Shown: piece by piece, positions 19,201-28,174 of the stretch
Numbering within the stretch: the first letter of the stretch is position 1
Layout: each line of letters opens with the position of its first letter
Source of the DNA: Pseudomonadota bacterium
GTDB lineage: Bacteria > Pseudomonadota > Gammaproteobacteria > Steroidobacterales > Steroidobacteraceae
Assembly: GCA_021805275.1 (NCBI GenBank)
Contig: JAJZFQ010000192.1
Location: forward strand, 1 to 64,000
DNA length: 64,000 nucleotides
Reading direction: 5' to 3'
Translations under genes and position numbers: made by a program
Notes under the pieces: model-generated
The model's database searches: none
The model's input: the letters and a program-made list of their open reading frames with translations, nothing else
What the model was told of the DNA's origin: nothing

Positions 19201-20409
19201 ATGAGACTCTTGCATACACACACACCACGATCGATGCGTTTCTGGGCCGCCGCGCTCGCGGCCGCCGTGCTGCTGGCAGCGTGCTCGCACAAGGGGGTGG
19301 ACCAGCCGGCCAAGCTCGCGCCCATCAAGGCGACGCTGCGGGTCCGCAAGATCTGGACCGCCTCGGTCGGCGGCTTCCATCTGTTCAACTTCTGGGGCTT
19401 CGGCGACAGCAAGACGCGCACGCTGCTGCTCGGCCTGCGACTCGCCGTCGAAGGTGAGCACCTGTTTGCCTCCGGGCATGACGGCGTCGTCGCCGCGTTC
19501 GATGTCCACACAGGACGGCAGCTGTGGCGCACCGATACGCACGTGCGGCTCGGCGGTGGACCGTCGGTGCACGGCGGGTTGCTGGTAGTCGGTGGCAGCG
19601 ATGGCCAGGTGCTCGCGCTCAATGCCGGCGACGGCAAGCTGCTGTGGAAAGTTCGCCTCCCCGGCGAGGTGATTTCCGCGCCGGCCGTCTCGGGGCAGCT
19701 GGTCGCGGTGCGCACGATCGACGGGGTGCTGCACGCGCTGTCCCCGCAGGACGGTCACGAGCTGTGGGAGACCCAGCAGCACATGCCGGCGCTGTCGCTG
19801 CGCGGCGCGGCGATCCCGGTGATCGCCGATCACATGGTGATCAGCGGTTTCGCCAACGGCAAGGTGCTGGCAGTGAATGCGGCCGACGGCTCGCAGGTCT
19901 GGCTCGCGACGATTTCCGACCCCAGTGGTCGCACGGCGATTGAGCGCCTGTCGGACGTCCACGGCGCGGCGATCGTCGCCGGCAAGGATGTCTACACGGT
20001 GGGCTACCACGGCACCGTTGACATGCTGGCGCTGAAGAGCGGCCAGCCCTGGTGGACGCACAAGGCCTCGAGCTTCCGCGGCCTGGCCCTCGGCGAGCAT
20101 GCCGTCTACCTCAGTACCGAGGACGGTACCGTGGAGGCGCTCAACCGCAAGAACGGCGCGGTGCTGTGGCATCAGCCCGCACTGCGCTATCGCGCGCTCA
20201 CCGCTCCGGCGGTCAGTCCCGACGGCATCGTTGTTGCGGACTTCCAGGGCTACGTTCACTGGTTGAACAAGCAGACCGGGGCGTTCGAGGCGCGGGCCGA
20301 GAGCGGCGGGGTGCGGGTGTCGAATCCGCCGGTCGCGATCGGCAACGAGGTCATCGTGATCAACGACGTGGGCGGCATCACGGCCTATCGCGTCTCGCCG
20401 CGCAACTGA
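19201..20409 (+). CDS. bamB: Outer-membrane assembly lipoprotein BamB
   Basis: Beta-propeller subunit of the BAM complex that inserts outer-membrane proteins. 402 residues; signal peptide with lipobox LLAAC (cysteine about 28), then PQQ-like blades such as AAFDVHTGRQLWR, ALNAGDGKLLWKV and ALSPQDGHELWE. A second ATG at 19234 would shorten the signal peptide without changing the mature protein. Confidence 0.93.
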   Translation: MRLLHTHTPRSMRFWAAALAAAVLLAACSHKGVDQPAKLAPIKATLRVRKIWTASVGGFHLFNFWGFGDSKTRTLLLGLRLAVEGEHLFASGHDGVVAAFDVHTGRQLWRTDTHVRLGGGPSVHGGLLVVGGSDGQVLALNAGDGKLLWKVRLPGEVISAPAVSGQLVAVRTIDGVLHALSPQDGHELWETQQHMPALSLRGAAIPVIADHMVISGFANGKVLAVNAADGSQVWLATISDPSGRTAIERLSDVHGAAIVAGKDVYTVGYHGTVDMLALKSGQPWWTHKASSFRGLALGEHAVYLSTEDGTVEALNRKNGAVLWHQPALRYRALTAPAVSPDGIVVADFQGYVHWLNKQTGAFEARAESGGVRVSNPPVAIGNEVIVINDVGGITAYRVSPRN

Positions 20410-20434
20410 CCGCCCGAGAACGCAACCAGCGCCC

Positions 20435-21805
20435 ATGCTGCCCATCGTCGCTCTGGTTGGTCGACCCAACGTCGGCAAGTCCACCCTGTTCAACGTGCTG
20501 ACCGGCACGCGCGATGCCATTGTCGCGGACGTGCCGGGCCTCACCCGGGACCGCCAGTACGGCTTCGGGCGGATCGGGCCCGTGCCCTGTGTCGTGGTCG
20601 ACACCGGCGGCCTGATCGAGAACCCGAGCGGGATCGAGGCGCAGATGCGCGCCCAGACCGAACGGGCGGTGGCCGAGGCCGATCGCCTGGTGTTCGTGGT
20701 CGACGCACGTGCCGGCTTGACACCGCAGGACCATTTCGTGGCGCGCGAGCTGCGCCGCTGCGGCAAGCCAGTGACCGTTGCGCTGAACAAGGCGGAGGGC
20801 CTGGACAACGATATCGCCGCGGCGGAATTCCACGCGCTCGGATTCGGTGAGCCGCTCGGAGTCTCGGCCAGTCACTCGCAGGGCTGCGAGGCGCTCATGG
20901 AGCGCACGCTGGAAGGACTCGAGGCCTCGGAGCCTGGTGCCGAGGACGACCAGGCGGTGCGCATTGCGGTCATCGGCCGGCCGAATGTCGGCAAGTCGAC
21001 GCTGGTCAACCGGCTGCTCGGCGAGGAGCGGGTCATTGCGAGCGAACAGCCCGGTACGACGCGCGACAGCATCCTCGTGCCGTTCGAGCGCGACGGGCGG
21101 CGCTTCCTGCTCATCGACACGGCCGGGGTGCGTCGGCGCGCGCGTGTCGAGGACGCCGTCGAGCGGGCCAGCGTCGCCAAGACGCTGCAGGCCATCGATG
21201 AGGCGCATGTGGTCGTCCTGGTGCTCGATGCCCACGACACCGTGGCCGAGCAAGACGCGAGCGTGCTCGGCATTGCCCTGCAGCGGGGCCGCGCGTTGAT
21301 CATCGCGGTCAACAAGTGGGACGGGATTGATCCCGAGCAGCGCGAGGAGATTCACCGCCAGCTGTCACTGAAACTCGATTTCGTCCCGTTCGCGCCTCTG
21401 CACTTTATCTCCGCCCGCCATGGCACGGGCGTGGGCGAGCTGGTGCACTCTACTCTGCGTGCCTATGACGCAGCCATGCGCGAGATGCCGACACGCGAGC
21501 TGACGCGCACACTCGAACACGCGATCACCGCGCATCAGCCACCGCTGGTGCACGGCCGGCGGATCAAGCTGCGCTACGCGCATCAGGGCGGGCGCAATCC
21601 GCCGCGGGTGGTGATTCACGGCAACCAGACATCCTCGGTGCCCGGCGCCTACACGCGCTATCTCACCAACGTGTTCCGCAAGCAGTTCGATCTGTTCGCC
21701 ACGCCGGTGGTCATCGAGTACCGCACGGATCAGAACCCTTACGACAAGTCGGCCCGGGGCAAGCGGCCGGCGGCGCCTCGGCGCCGCGGCCGTCCACGGC
21801 GCTGA
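20435..21805 (+). CDS. der: Ribosome-biogenesis GTPase Der (EngA)
   Basis: Two tandem GTPase domains: P-loops GRPNVGKSTLFN (about 8-19) and GRPNVGKSTLVN (about 181-192), with DTGG and DTAG switch II motifs and NKAE/NKWD base-recognition motifs, then a KH-like C-terminal domain and a basic tail. Needed for 50S subunit maturation. 456 residues, normal length. Last gene of this block, ending 16 bases before the convergent gcdH. Confidence 0.97.
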   Translation: MLPIVALVGRPNVGKSTLFNVLTGTRDAIVADVPGLTRDRQYGFGRIGPVPCVVVDTGGLIENPSGIEAQMRAQTERAVAEADRLVFVVDARAGLTPQDHFVARELRRCGKPVTVALNKAEGLDNDIAAAEFHALGFGEPLGVSASHSQGCEALMERTLEGLEASEPGAEDDQAVRIAVIGRPNVGKSTLVNRLLGEERVIASEQPGTTRDSILVPFERDGRRFLLIDTAGVRRRARVEDAVERASVAKTLQAIDEAHVVVLVLDAHDTVAEQDASVLGIALQRGRALIIAVNKWDGIDPEQREEIHRQLSLKLDFVPFAPLHFISARHGTGVGELVHSTLRAYDAAMREMPTRELTRTLEHAITAHQPPLVHGRRIKLRYAHQGGRNPPRVVIHGNQTSSVPGAYTRYLTNVFRKQFDLFATPVVIEYRTDQNPYDKSARGKRPAAPRRRGRPRR

Positions 21806-21821
21806 GGACCGCCGCGCGCGT

Positions 21822-22991
21822 TCAGAACGCGCTGTGACCGGTCAGTGCCCGGCCCACCGAGAGCTGGTGGATGGTCTCGGTGCCTTCGTAGGTGATGACG
21901 CTCTCCAGGTTCAGCATGTGGCGGATGGGAGCGTACTCGGCACTGATGCCGGCCGCGCCGAGCAGATCGCGGCAGTCGCGCGCGACTTCGATCGCCGCGC
22001 GGCAGTTGTTCCACTTGGCGAGGGAGACATGGACCGGGTCGAGGGCGCCCTGGTCCTTCAGGCGGCCGAGCTGCAGCGCGAGGAGCTGGGCGTTGGTGAT
22101 CTTGCGGGCCATCTCGGCCAGGCGGATCTGCACGGCCTGGTTGTGCGCCAGGGTGCGCCCGAACAGTTCGCGTTCGGTGGTGTAGCCGAGCAGCTCACCG
22201 AGGCAGGCCTGCGCCGCGCCGATCACGCCCCAGGCGATGCCGTAGCGGGCCTGCGTCAGACACGACAGAGGCCCCTTCAGTCCGATCGTGCCCGCCAGGA
22301 CGTTCTCGGCCGGTACGCGCACCGCATCGAAGAACAGGGCGGAGGTGACCGAGGCGCGCAGGGAGAACTTGTGCTCGATGCTCTGAGCGGTGAAGCCGGG
22401 CATGCCCTTCTCAAGGAGGAACCCGCGGATGCCCTGTTCGGTCTGGGCCCAGACCACGGCGACATCGGCGATTGAGCCGTTGGTGATCCACATCTTCGAG
22501 CCGTTGAGGATCCAGTCCGAGCCGTGCTGGCGGGCGTGGGTCTTCATGTTGGCCGGATCCGAGCCGCCGTGCGGCTCGGTGAGCCCGAAGCAGCCGATGA
22601 GCTCCCCGCGGGCCATGCCCGGTAGGAATTTCTCCTTCTGCTCGCTCGAGCCGTAGGTATGGATCGGATACATGCACAGCGAGGACTGCACCGACACGAA
22701 GGAGCGGATACCCGAATCGCCCCGTTCCAGTTCCTGACAGATCAAGCCGTAGCAGATCCCGTTGAGCCCGGCGCAGCCGTAGCCGCTCAGCGAGGAGCCG
22801 AGCAGGCCGAGGGCAGCCAGCTCGGGCACCAGCTCGCGTGGGAAGCGGTGCGTCTCGAAGCATTCGCGGATGATGGGCAGGACGCGTTCGTCCACCAGGC
22901 GGCGAACCGAATCCTGCACCATGCGCTCCTCGTCGGTGAGCGCGGCGCGCACGCCGAACAGGTCGAGGGGGTCGAGGCTACGGTTGGACAA
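21822..22991 (-). CDS. gcdH: Glutaryl-CoA dehydrogenase-like acyl-CoA dehydrogenase
   Basis: FAD enzyme that converts glutaryl-CoA to crotonyl-CoA in lysine/tryptophan breakdown. 389 residues from a TTG at 22991, with GGGAG nine bases upstream; the open frame extends further but the extra residues look non-coding. Recognisable parts: GIRSFVSVQSSL with the arginine expected in the acyl pocket, FGLTEPHGGSDP, and the catalytic glutamate in ITYEGTETIHQLSVGRALTG. No other catabolic genes are adjacent. Confidence 0.88.
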   Translation of the reverse strand: MSNRSLDPLDLFGVRAALTDEERMVQDSVRRLVDERVLPIIRECFETHRFPRELVPELAALGLLGSSLSGYGCAGLNGICYGLICQELERGDSGIRSFVSVQSSLCMYPIHTYGSSEQKEKFLPGMARGELIGCFGLTEPHGGSDPANMKTHARQHGSDWILNGSKMWITNGSIADVAVVWAQTEQGIRGFLLEKGMPGFTAQSIEHKFSLRASVTSALFFDAVRVPAENVLAGTIGLKGPLSCLTQARYGIAWGVIGAAQACLGELLGYTTERELFGRTLAHNQAVQIRLAEMARKITNAQLLALQLGRLKDQGALDPVHVSLAKWNNCRAAIEVARDCRDLLGAAGISAEYAPIRHMLNLESVITYEGTETIHQLSVGRALTGHSAF

Positions 22992-23209
22992 TGCAATCAA
23001 CTCCCGTGATACAGGCCCGATATGCGTCGGCGCCGTGCGTGGCGCCCGCGCGCGGCGCGATGATACGCTAGTGCCGCATGGGCCACCGGTGGACGCGAGC
23101 CGGGCCGGTGGCCGAACCGGCTGCACCCAGGATATTTTAAACAACCTATGAGGCTTCGGCACAGCAGTGAGAGAGCCGCGCCATCCCACGGCCTGCGTGG
23201 GGCGCCCCG

Positions 23210-23869
23210 ATGAGCGGCGCCACGATCCTCGGCGCCGATGGGCACGCCCGGTGCCACTGGTGCGCGGCTACGCCGCAGTACAGCGCCTACCACGACCGGG
23301 AATGGGGCTTCCCGGTGGGCGATGACCGCCAGCTGTTCGAGAAGCTCTGCCTCGAGGGCTTCCAGGCCGGACTGAGCTGGCGGACCATCCTCGCCAAGCG
23401 CGAGCGGTTCCGCGAGGTGTTCCATCGCTTCGAGGTGGCACGGATCGTCCGCTTCACTGCGCGTGACGTCGAGCGGCTACTGCGCGATCCGGGCATCGTT
23501 CGGCACCGCGGCAAGATCGAGGCGGTCATCCACAACGCGCGCCGGGCGCAGGAGCTGGTCCGGCGGGAGGGCTCGCTCGCGGCATTCTTCTGGCGCTATG
23601 AGCCCAATACGGCCCGGAGCCGAACCGCGGCCGGGCCCGCGCCCGAGGCGGTCGCACTGTCGAAGGACCTGAAGCGTCTTGGCTGGCGGTTCGTCGGACC
23701 GACGACGGTCTACGCCTTCATGCAGGCAATGGGACTGGTCAACGATCATGCCGAGCATTGCGTGATCCGGGCCGAGGTTGAACGCGCCCGCACGCGCTTC
23801 CGGCGGCCCTACACCGGCGCCGTCCGCGCCGGGCCTGCCGGCCCCCGCCGCCCGTCCCGCCGAACCTAG
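23210..23869 (+). CDS. tag: DNA-3-methyladenine glycosylase I
   Basis: Removes 3-methyladenine from alkylated DNA. The 219-residue protein has the Tag zinc site (CHWC near residue 15 and a histidine/cysteine pair in NDHAEHC near 181), YHDREWGFPV, and LCLEGFQAGLSWRTIL. The last 25 residues are arginine- and proline-rich and not conserved. Divergent from gcdH across about 220 bases. Confidence 0.93.
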   Translation: MSGATILGADGHARCHWCAATPQYSAYHDREWGFPVGDDRQLFEKLCLEGFQAGLSWRTILAKRERFREVFHRFEVARIVRFTARDVERLLRDPGIVRHRGKIEAVIHNARRAQELVRREGSLAAFFWRYEPNTARSRTAAGPAPEAVALSKDLKRLGWRFVGPTTVYAFMQAMGLVNDHAEHCVIRAEVERARTRFRRPYTGAVRAGPAGPRRPSRRT

Positions 23870-23897
23870 ACCGGGCCACCGCCCAGCGTACCGGTGC

Positions 23898-23948
23898 TTG
23901 ACAGCTGGCGACGTGACTACTAATTTACCAATTAGTTTAATAACTAAT
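23898..23948 (+). promoter_or_regulatory. Promoter with overlapping operator for the ArsR-type gene
   Basis: A near-consensus sigma70 promoter: TTGACA (23898-23903), 17-bp spacer, TAATTT (23921-23926). Just downstream, ATTAGTT and AACTAAT (23931-23948) form a perfect inverted repeat with a 4-bp spacer, over the expected start of transcription. The next gene is an ArsR-type repressor, so self-repression is likely. Confidence 0.7.
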
Positions 23949-23960
23949 AAGCTTAATTAT

Positions 23961-24314
23961 GTGGATGCGCTGAGTCGTACGTTCCAGGCCCTGGCAGACC
24001 CGACACGACGGGCGATTCTGGCCCGACTGATGAGCGGGGAAGCCTCGGTTGGCGAACTCGCCGAGCCCTTCGCGATGACCCTGCCGGCCGTCTCGAAGCA
24101 CCTGAAGGTGCTCGAGCGCGCCGGGCTGATCTCCCGTGGCCGGGATGCGCAGTACCGGCCGGCGCGTCTGGAGTCGCAGGGGTTGAGGAGCGTCGATGCG
24201 TGGATCGAGGCCTACCGCAGACTCTGGAGCGATCGGCTCGAGGAGCATCTGCGCGCGCTCCAGGGTGAGGGCACACCCCGGGCTGGCGGCGGTAGCTCGC
24301 AGAGCGGCGCATGA
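23961..24314 (+). CDS. ArsR-family transcriptional regulator (AHSA1-associated)
   Basis: 117 residues of winged helix: ALSRTFQALADPTRRAILARL, the recognition region LPAVSKHLKVLERAGLI, and a C-terminal helix WIEAYRRLWSDRLEEHL typical of regulators paired with AHSA1/SRPBCC proteins. No metal-binding cysteine motif is seen. The start is probably GTG at 23961; the nearby ATG is out of frame. No ribosome binding site is visible, so the message may be nearly leaderless. Its stop overlaps the next gene's ATG. Confidence 0.85.
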   Translation: MDALSRTFQALADPTRRAILARLMSGEASVGELAEPFAMTLPAVSKHLKVLERAGLISRGRDAQYRPARLESQGLRSVDAWIEAYRRLWSDRLEEHLRALQGEGTPRAGGGSSQSGA

Positions 24315-24848
24315 CCGAGTCCGACACCCCGGTGCAGAATACCCCTGCCAGATCACAGCACCGAGCACGGCTCCTTGCGCATCGAGCGCCCGCTCGATGC
24401 CACGCCCTCGCGGGTCTACTCGGCCTTCGCGACCGCGGAAGGCAAGGCGCGCTGGTTCAGCGGCCCGCAGACGCAGGTGCTCGCCCGCGAGTTTGACTTC
24501 CGCCCTGGCGGATGCGATCGGCTGTACTGCCAGTGGCCGCCGCGATCCCACGGCCGCCGCCCGTCGGCGCGTACCACCGATTTGCACGCCGGGTACCTGG
24601 AGATCGTGCCCGCGCGGCGCATCGTGCACGCGTACGAGATGTTTCTCGATGAGCGCAAGATCTCCGTATCCCTCGCGACTGTAGAATTTCACTCGCACGG
24701 CTGCGGTACGCGGCTCGTCATCACCGAGCAAGGAGCGTTCCTCGCTGGCTTCCGCGACGAGGGCTCGAGGGAACAGGGCACGAACTGGCTGACCGATCAG
24801 CTGATCGTATCGCTCGGCGTCACCGCCCGGCGTGTTCTCAGCCGCTAA
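24311..24848 (+). pseudogene. SRPBCC/AHSA1-domain protein with a 5' frameshift
   Basis: An ATG at 24311 overlaps the arsR stop (ATGA), the normal arrangement, but its frame does not lead into the domain. The domain is in another frame: STEHGSLRIERPLDATPSRV through GTRLVITEQGAFLAGF to the stop at 24848. That frame has a stop at 24312 and no ATG; only a TTG at 24375 could start it. The simplest reading is a one-base indel near 24345-24365. A truncated but translated protein from the TTG is the alternative. AHSA1-type proteins bind small hydrophobic ligands; the role here is unknown. Confidence 0.65.
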
Positions 24849-25304
24849 ATCGCCCTCACGCCTCTGGTGCGCGCCCCGCGCGAGCTCGTCTTTCAAGCCT
24901 GGATCGATCCGTAGCGTCTCGCCCGCTGGTTTGGTCCGGCGGGATTCACGGCGCCACACTGTCAGGTGCAGCTGCGCGTCGGCGGCAGGTGCTCGCTCAC
25001 CATGCATGCCGTCGACCAGTTGGCCGCGCTGCTCGGGCGCGACCATCCGGCCGGCGGAGAATATCTCGAGCTCCAGGCGCGCGCGTGGTTGGTCTTTACC
25101 AACAGCGCGCTCGATGCGGCGGGCAACGTGCTGCTCGAGTGCCTCACCACTGGCACCTTCGAGGACCCCGGCGGGATGACGCGCCTTACCGTGTGCACCC
25201 GCGCGAGCGACACCGGCGAGCACGTCGCGGCCTTGCTGGACGGCATGGAGCAGGGATGGGGCGAGTGTCCGGAGAGACTGGGCGCCGAGGTCCGGCGTCG
25301 CTGA
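24849..25304 (+). pseudogene. Second AHSA1-domain gene, broken by an in-frame TAG
   Basis: Directly after the stop of the first AHSA1 gene, in the same frame, lies ALTPLVRAPRELVFQAWIDP, then TAG (24912-24914), then RLARWFGPAGFTAPHCQVQL and a normal AHSA1 remainder ending near LLDGMEQGWGECPERLGAE. Homologs usually have a charged residue where the TAG is. There is also no proper start codon for this gene. The two lesions make it a pseudogene. The 175 bases after it, up to the next gene, show nothing. Confidence 0.75.
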
Positions 25305-25479
25305 ACGGACACGGATCCGGCTTGTCGTTGCAGAGCGCAGGATATACCGTGAACGTGACACCGTCATGACGCCGGATGAGGAAAACTCAACCGCTCTGTC
25401 GCAGTAGTTCGCTTGAATACACGCTCTGATTTGCTACCGTGGCAAATGGCGGTACAGCGCAGGCGGGAGTCGACCGAAC

Positions 25480-26295
25480 ATGCAGCCGAGGAGCGAGAGA
25501 CACTTCATGCTGGCGTCGGATTTCGATCAGACGCTGAGTTTCAACGATTCGGGATTCGTGCTTGCGGACCTGCTTGGCGTGCAGGACTTCGAGCACAAGG
25601 TCGCGGGCCTGGCGCGCAGCAACCTTGTGCAGCAGGGCGGGGAGCTCGCCTACCTGATTCGGCACGATCCGGACTTCCGCGGCGTGCGCCGCGCGCACCT
25701 GATCGAGGCCGGCCGGCGCGTGCGGCTGAAGAATGCCCTGGCGGCGCTGGTTAATCTGCTGCGCACGGGTGTCGGTGCCGACCGTTTTTCGTTCTTCGTG
25801 GTGTCGGCCGCGCCGCGCGAGGTGGTCGTCGCGGCGCTCGAGGGTATCGTGCCGCCCGAGCACATCCACGGCACGGAGTTTGAATACGATGCGATCTCAG
25901 GGGAGGTGAGCAGCATCCGCCGTGTGGTCGCCGGCTACGGCAAGGTGGCCGTCATCGACGAACTTGCACGCGAGTGGAGCATCCCCCCCGATCGCATCGT
26001 TTATGTCGGCGACGGCAGCTCCGACGTGCACGTCATGCTGCACGTCAACAACGGCGATGGCTTCACCATTGCCGTATCGGAGAACTGCCAGCTTGCGCGC
26101 ATCGCCCGCTGCACGGTACTCAGCGACAACGCCTGCAGCGTGCTCGTGCCGTTGTTCGATCAGGTGCTCGGCATGCGCACCGGTGCGATCCGCAGGCATC
26201 TCGAGGCGAACGGCCTGAGGCTCGAGGATTGGGAGAAGGCGCGCACTGACCGGGTGTTGCTGCGCGAGGCGCCGCTGCCGCCGGCGGCGGCATGA
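25480..26295 (+). CDS. HAD-superfamily phosphatase (phosphoserine phosphatase-like)
   Basis: 271 residues with the HAD motifs in order: motif I DFDQTLS (D14, D16), motif II FFVVSAAP (about 107), motif III lysine in GYGKVAVIDE, motif IV VYVGDGSSDVHVM (about 183). Resembles IB-type small-molecule phosphatases; the substrate is unknown. ATG 25510 in the same frame would leave the motif almost at the N-terminus. Its stop overlaps the next start (ATGA). Confidence 0.8.
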   Translation: MQPRSERHFMLASDFDQTLSFNDSGFVLADLLGVQDFEHKVAGLARSNLVQQGGELAYLIRHDPDFRGVRRAHLIEAGRRVRLKNALAALVNLLRTGVGADRFSFFVVSAAPREVVVAALEGIVPPEHIHGTEFEYDAISGEVSSIRRVVAGYGKVAVIDELAREWSIPPDRIVYVGDGSSDVHVMLHVNNGDGFTIAVSENCQLARIARCTVLSDNACSVLVPLFDQVLGMRTGAIRRHLEANGLRLEDWEKARTDRVLLREAPLPPAAA

Positions 26296-26573
26296 GCGCT
26301 GCGGCACACCCGGGGAGCGCGCTGCTGGGCTGGACGGCGACCGCTGTGTTCGTCGGCTCGTACTTCTTCGCCAAGCCCGCCGCGCTGCGCGCGCTGCAGA
26401 TGTTCGGTGCGCTGCTGTGGATCGTCTATGGCGTGTGGATCGGCGCTGCGCCCGTGGTGGTGGCGAACCTGCTGGTGCTGTCCGCAGCGGCATGGACGCT
26501 GGCCCGCGAGCGGCGTCGGCACGGCAGGAAACGCGAGGGCCCGGAGCTGGTCCGCGAGGAGTTCGGCGTCTAG
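26292..26573 (+). CDS. Small inner-membrane protein (YgjV-like)
   Basis: 93 residues with two or three hydrophobic helices (LGWTATAVFVGSYFFAK; MFGALLWIVYGVWIG; VVANLLVLSAAAWTLA) and a basic tail. The pattern resembles the YgjV/Imp inner-membrane family; function unknown. Coupled by a 4-base overlap to the HAD phosphatase. Confidence 0.6.
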   Translation: MSAAAHPGSALLGWTATAVFVGSYFFAKPAALRALQMFGALLWIVYGVWIGAAPVVVANLLVLSAAAWTLARERRRHGRKREGPELVREEFGV

Positions 26574-26598
26574 CCGGCGCCCCGACAAGGGTGAGCCG

Positions 26599-27144
26599 CT
26601 AGGTCTGCGGCTCGAGGGGAACCACCGGCGCATCGCGCGCCGCCTGCAGGCTGCAGCGCAGCACGCCGAGGTAATACGCAAGATAGTAGGCGATGAAGGC
26701 GCCCGACAGCCCGAGCGTCACCGGGTTGTATGGGTTCGGGCCTGGACCCGCACCGTGCAGGGCGCTGATTGCCGCCGCGTCGTGCGAGAACTGCAGCAGG
26801 TCGTAGATCAGCCGACCGAAAAACAGCGCCGTGACGGCGAGGCCGATGTAGGTATGCGGCGTGTAGAAGCGGCCCTCGGCAGTGGCCTCGAAGCGCGTGT
26901 GGCGCAGGCCGAGCAGGGCCAGGAGCGCCCCGCAGAGCGCCCCGGCGCAGATCCCACCGAGCAACCATACGTCCTGACCGCCGGCCACCAGCAGCAGCGC
27001 GCCGATCCCTCCGAGCAGGCTGATGCGGACCCTCAGACGGCGTGGCTGCACACGCTGGCGGCCGAACGTACGGCGCATGCGCACGAAAGTCCGCCACGCG
27101 AGCAGCGCGACGACCAGGACCGGGATGATGAGTTTGGAATGCAT
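26599..27144 (-). CDS. CcdC/DUF1453-like integral membrane protein
   Basis: 181 residues, about four or five membrane helices, starting HSKLIIPVLVVALLAWRTF with a basic loop (RMRRTFGRQRVQPRRLRVR) and later TYIGLAVTALFFGRLIYDLL. The layout fits the DUF1453/CcdC family; function unknown. I chose ATG at 27144, preceded by AGGAG, over an upstream frame extension. Last chromosomal gene before the accessory region. Confidence 0.6.
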   Translation of the reverse strand: MHSKLIIPVLVVALLAWRTFVRMRRTFGRQRVQPRRLRVRISLLGGIGALLLVAGGQDVWLLGGICAGALCGALLALLGLRHTRFEATAEGRFYTPHTYIGLAVTALFFGRLIYDLLQFSHDAAAISALHGAGPGPNPYNPVTLGLSGAFIAYYLAYYLGVLRCSLQAARDAPVVPLEPQT

Positions 27145-27175
27145 GGCGCTGCAACTCCTCGTCTGATCAGATCGG

Positions 27176-27314
27176 TCACTCCCACTCGAGTGTCTCCGGC
27201 GCATATAAGCAACTGAAAATAAGAGCCGTCCTGGCAGCGTATGCGAAATTTACCAGAACCTCTACGGCCAGAAACGTCCGCTTGCGGGCGATAGATGCCG
27301 AGTTATGCCGAAAG
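27176..27314 (+). repeat. att-like repeat, copy 1 (left boundary)
   Basis: Begins with the 14-base guaA-end sequence, then TGTCTCCGGC, TATAAG, CTGAAAATAA, TTACC, CCGCTTGCGGGCGATAGA and CCGAAAG. It aligns over about 140 bases with the right half of copy 3 (32610-32748). The left-hand arm present in copies 2 and 3 is missing here, as expected at a junction with the chromosome. Confidence 0.75.
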
Positions 27315-27357
27315 GGTCCAGGTGCTTTTGCCCGTCTTCCGCTGCCCACCGTGCCGA

Positions 27358-27624
27358 TCAAGATTCCTGCAGCTTCTCCTGCAACCATACCTTGATCAGA
27401 GATTGATAGGGTACATCTCGCGCGTTGGCAGCTGACTTTATAGAGTCAAGAAGATGCTGCGGTAGCCGCAATGAAATCGTCTGGGTAGACGGCTTCAGAT
27501 TAGGAAGCACAGCCACCTGCGCCTTTTTCCAGTCCATGTACACCGTCGAGCCGTTCTTGTCCCAGAAGGTTCGTTCCGCGGCTTCACTCGCGAATTTCGG
27601 GATCGGCTTAACTCGCTTGTTCAT
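27358..27624 (-). CDS. brnA: BrnA-type (CopG/ribbon-helix-helix) antitoxin
   Basis: 88 residues. The C-terminal half is a ribbon-helix-helix DNA-binding domain (TISLRLPQHLLDSIKSAANA; PYQSLIKVWLQEKL); the N-terminal KPIPKFASEAAERTFWD is typical of antitoxins paired with BrnT. It overlaps the toxin gene by 17 bases and is translated after it, the usual BrnT-BrnA order. It should neutralise the toxin and repress the operon through the palindrome at 27911. Confidence 0.85.
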   Translation of the reverse strand: MNKRVKPIPKFASEAAERTFWDKNGSTVYMDWKKAQVAVLPNLKPSTQTISLRLPQHLLDSIKSAANARDVPYQSLIKVWLQEKLQES

Positions 27625-27907
27625 AACTCACGCGCTCCTTCCGGTGCATGTCTCTGGCCGATATCACCCGGATAAACTGCCCGGCGTCTCTCAGTGTAAA
27701 AATAGCGTGTAGTCGCCGCCCCTCACTGGTCTTGCCGAGCGCATGAAAGCGCAACTCAGCCGCGTTGTGCCTGGGATCGGGTAGGACAAGCAACGGCGAG
27801 TTAAAAAACACCTGCTCCGCCTCAGCCCTCGAGACGCAATGCTGCTCACTGTGCCTCGAGTTGACCTCATGCCATTCGAAGCCGATGGCTTTCGACAGGT
27901 CGTTCAT
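27608..27907 (-). CDS. brnT: BrnT-family ribonuclease toxin
   Basis: 99 residues in the BrnT pattern: FEWHEVNSRHSEQH near the start (normally FEWDxxKxxxNxxKH), VSRAEAEQVFFNSP, RFHALGKTSEGRRLHAIFTLR and a basic C-terminus ISARDMHRKERVSYEQ. BrnT toxins are small RNases that stop growth when the antitoxin is lost. The first motif departs from consensus, so activity is not certain. ATG at 27907 lies four bases after the palindrome. Confidence 0.8.
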   Translation of the reverse strand: MNDLSKAIGFEWHEVNSRHSEQHCVSRAEAEQVFFNSPLLVLPDPRHNAAELRFHALGKTSEGRRLHAIFTLRDAGQFIRVISARDMHRKERVSYEQAS

Positions 27908-27910
27908 GCC

Positions 27911-27931
27911 TGTATATTACCGTAATATACA
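27911..27931. promoter_or_regulatory. Palindromic operator of the brnT-brnA operon
   Basis: TGTATATTAC and GTAATATACA form a perfect inverted repeat around one central base, four bases upstream of the brnT ATG. A ribbon-helix-helix antitoxin binding here would block transcription. Confidence 0.7.
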
Positions 27932-28129
27932 AAATCATTGGCAACTGCCCGCAGGTCGGGGCCATACTGACCTGCCTATCACAATCCTTGACTGAGCGGC
28001 GGCGCTTCCACGATCCGGGCCGGCGAACCCTCCGGGCTGACTCAGTCGCGCCGGGCGTGCGCGTCTGCCTAAGGACGATCAATCGAGGGACGCCGATACG
28101 ACCAAGTAGGCAACTTGAGGTCATCAGAC

Positions 28130-28167
28130 ACTTAGGCGGTGTTCTAAGTAAGCGCTCTGTGTATAAT
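28130..28167 (+). promoter_or_regulatory. Promoter/operator of the second ArsR-AHSA1 pair
   Basis: TATAAT (28162-28167) ends seven bases before the ATG at 28175, so the message is probably leaderless. ACTTAG (28130-28135) and CTAAGT (28144-28149) form an inverted repeat over the -35 region. The 240 bases between the brnT operator and this site hold nothing else I recognise. Confidence 0.55.
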
Positions 28168-28174
28168 AAGGCGG

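Noticed and set aside
18712..20808. A 698-residue minus-strand frame opposite yfgM and bamB
   Set aside because: Shadow frame; both plus-strand genes are well conserved and in a known order.
25426..25450. ACCGTGGCAAA near 25434 as another copy of the cassette repeat arm
   Set aside because: Only about eleven bases agree and neither the core TCACTCCC nor the other arm parts are nearby; probably chance.
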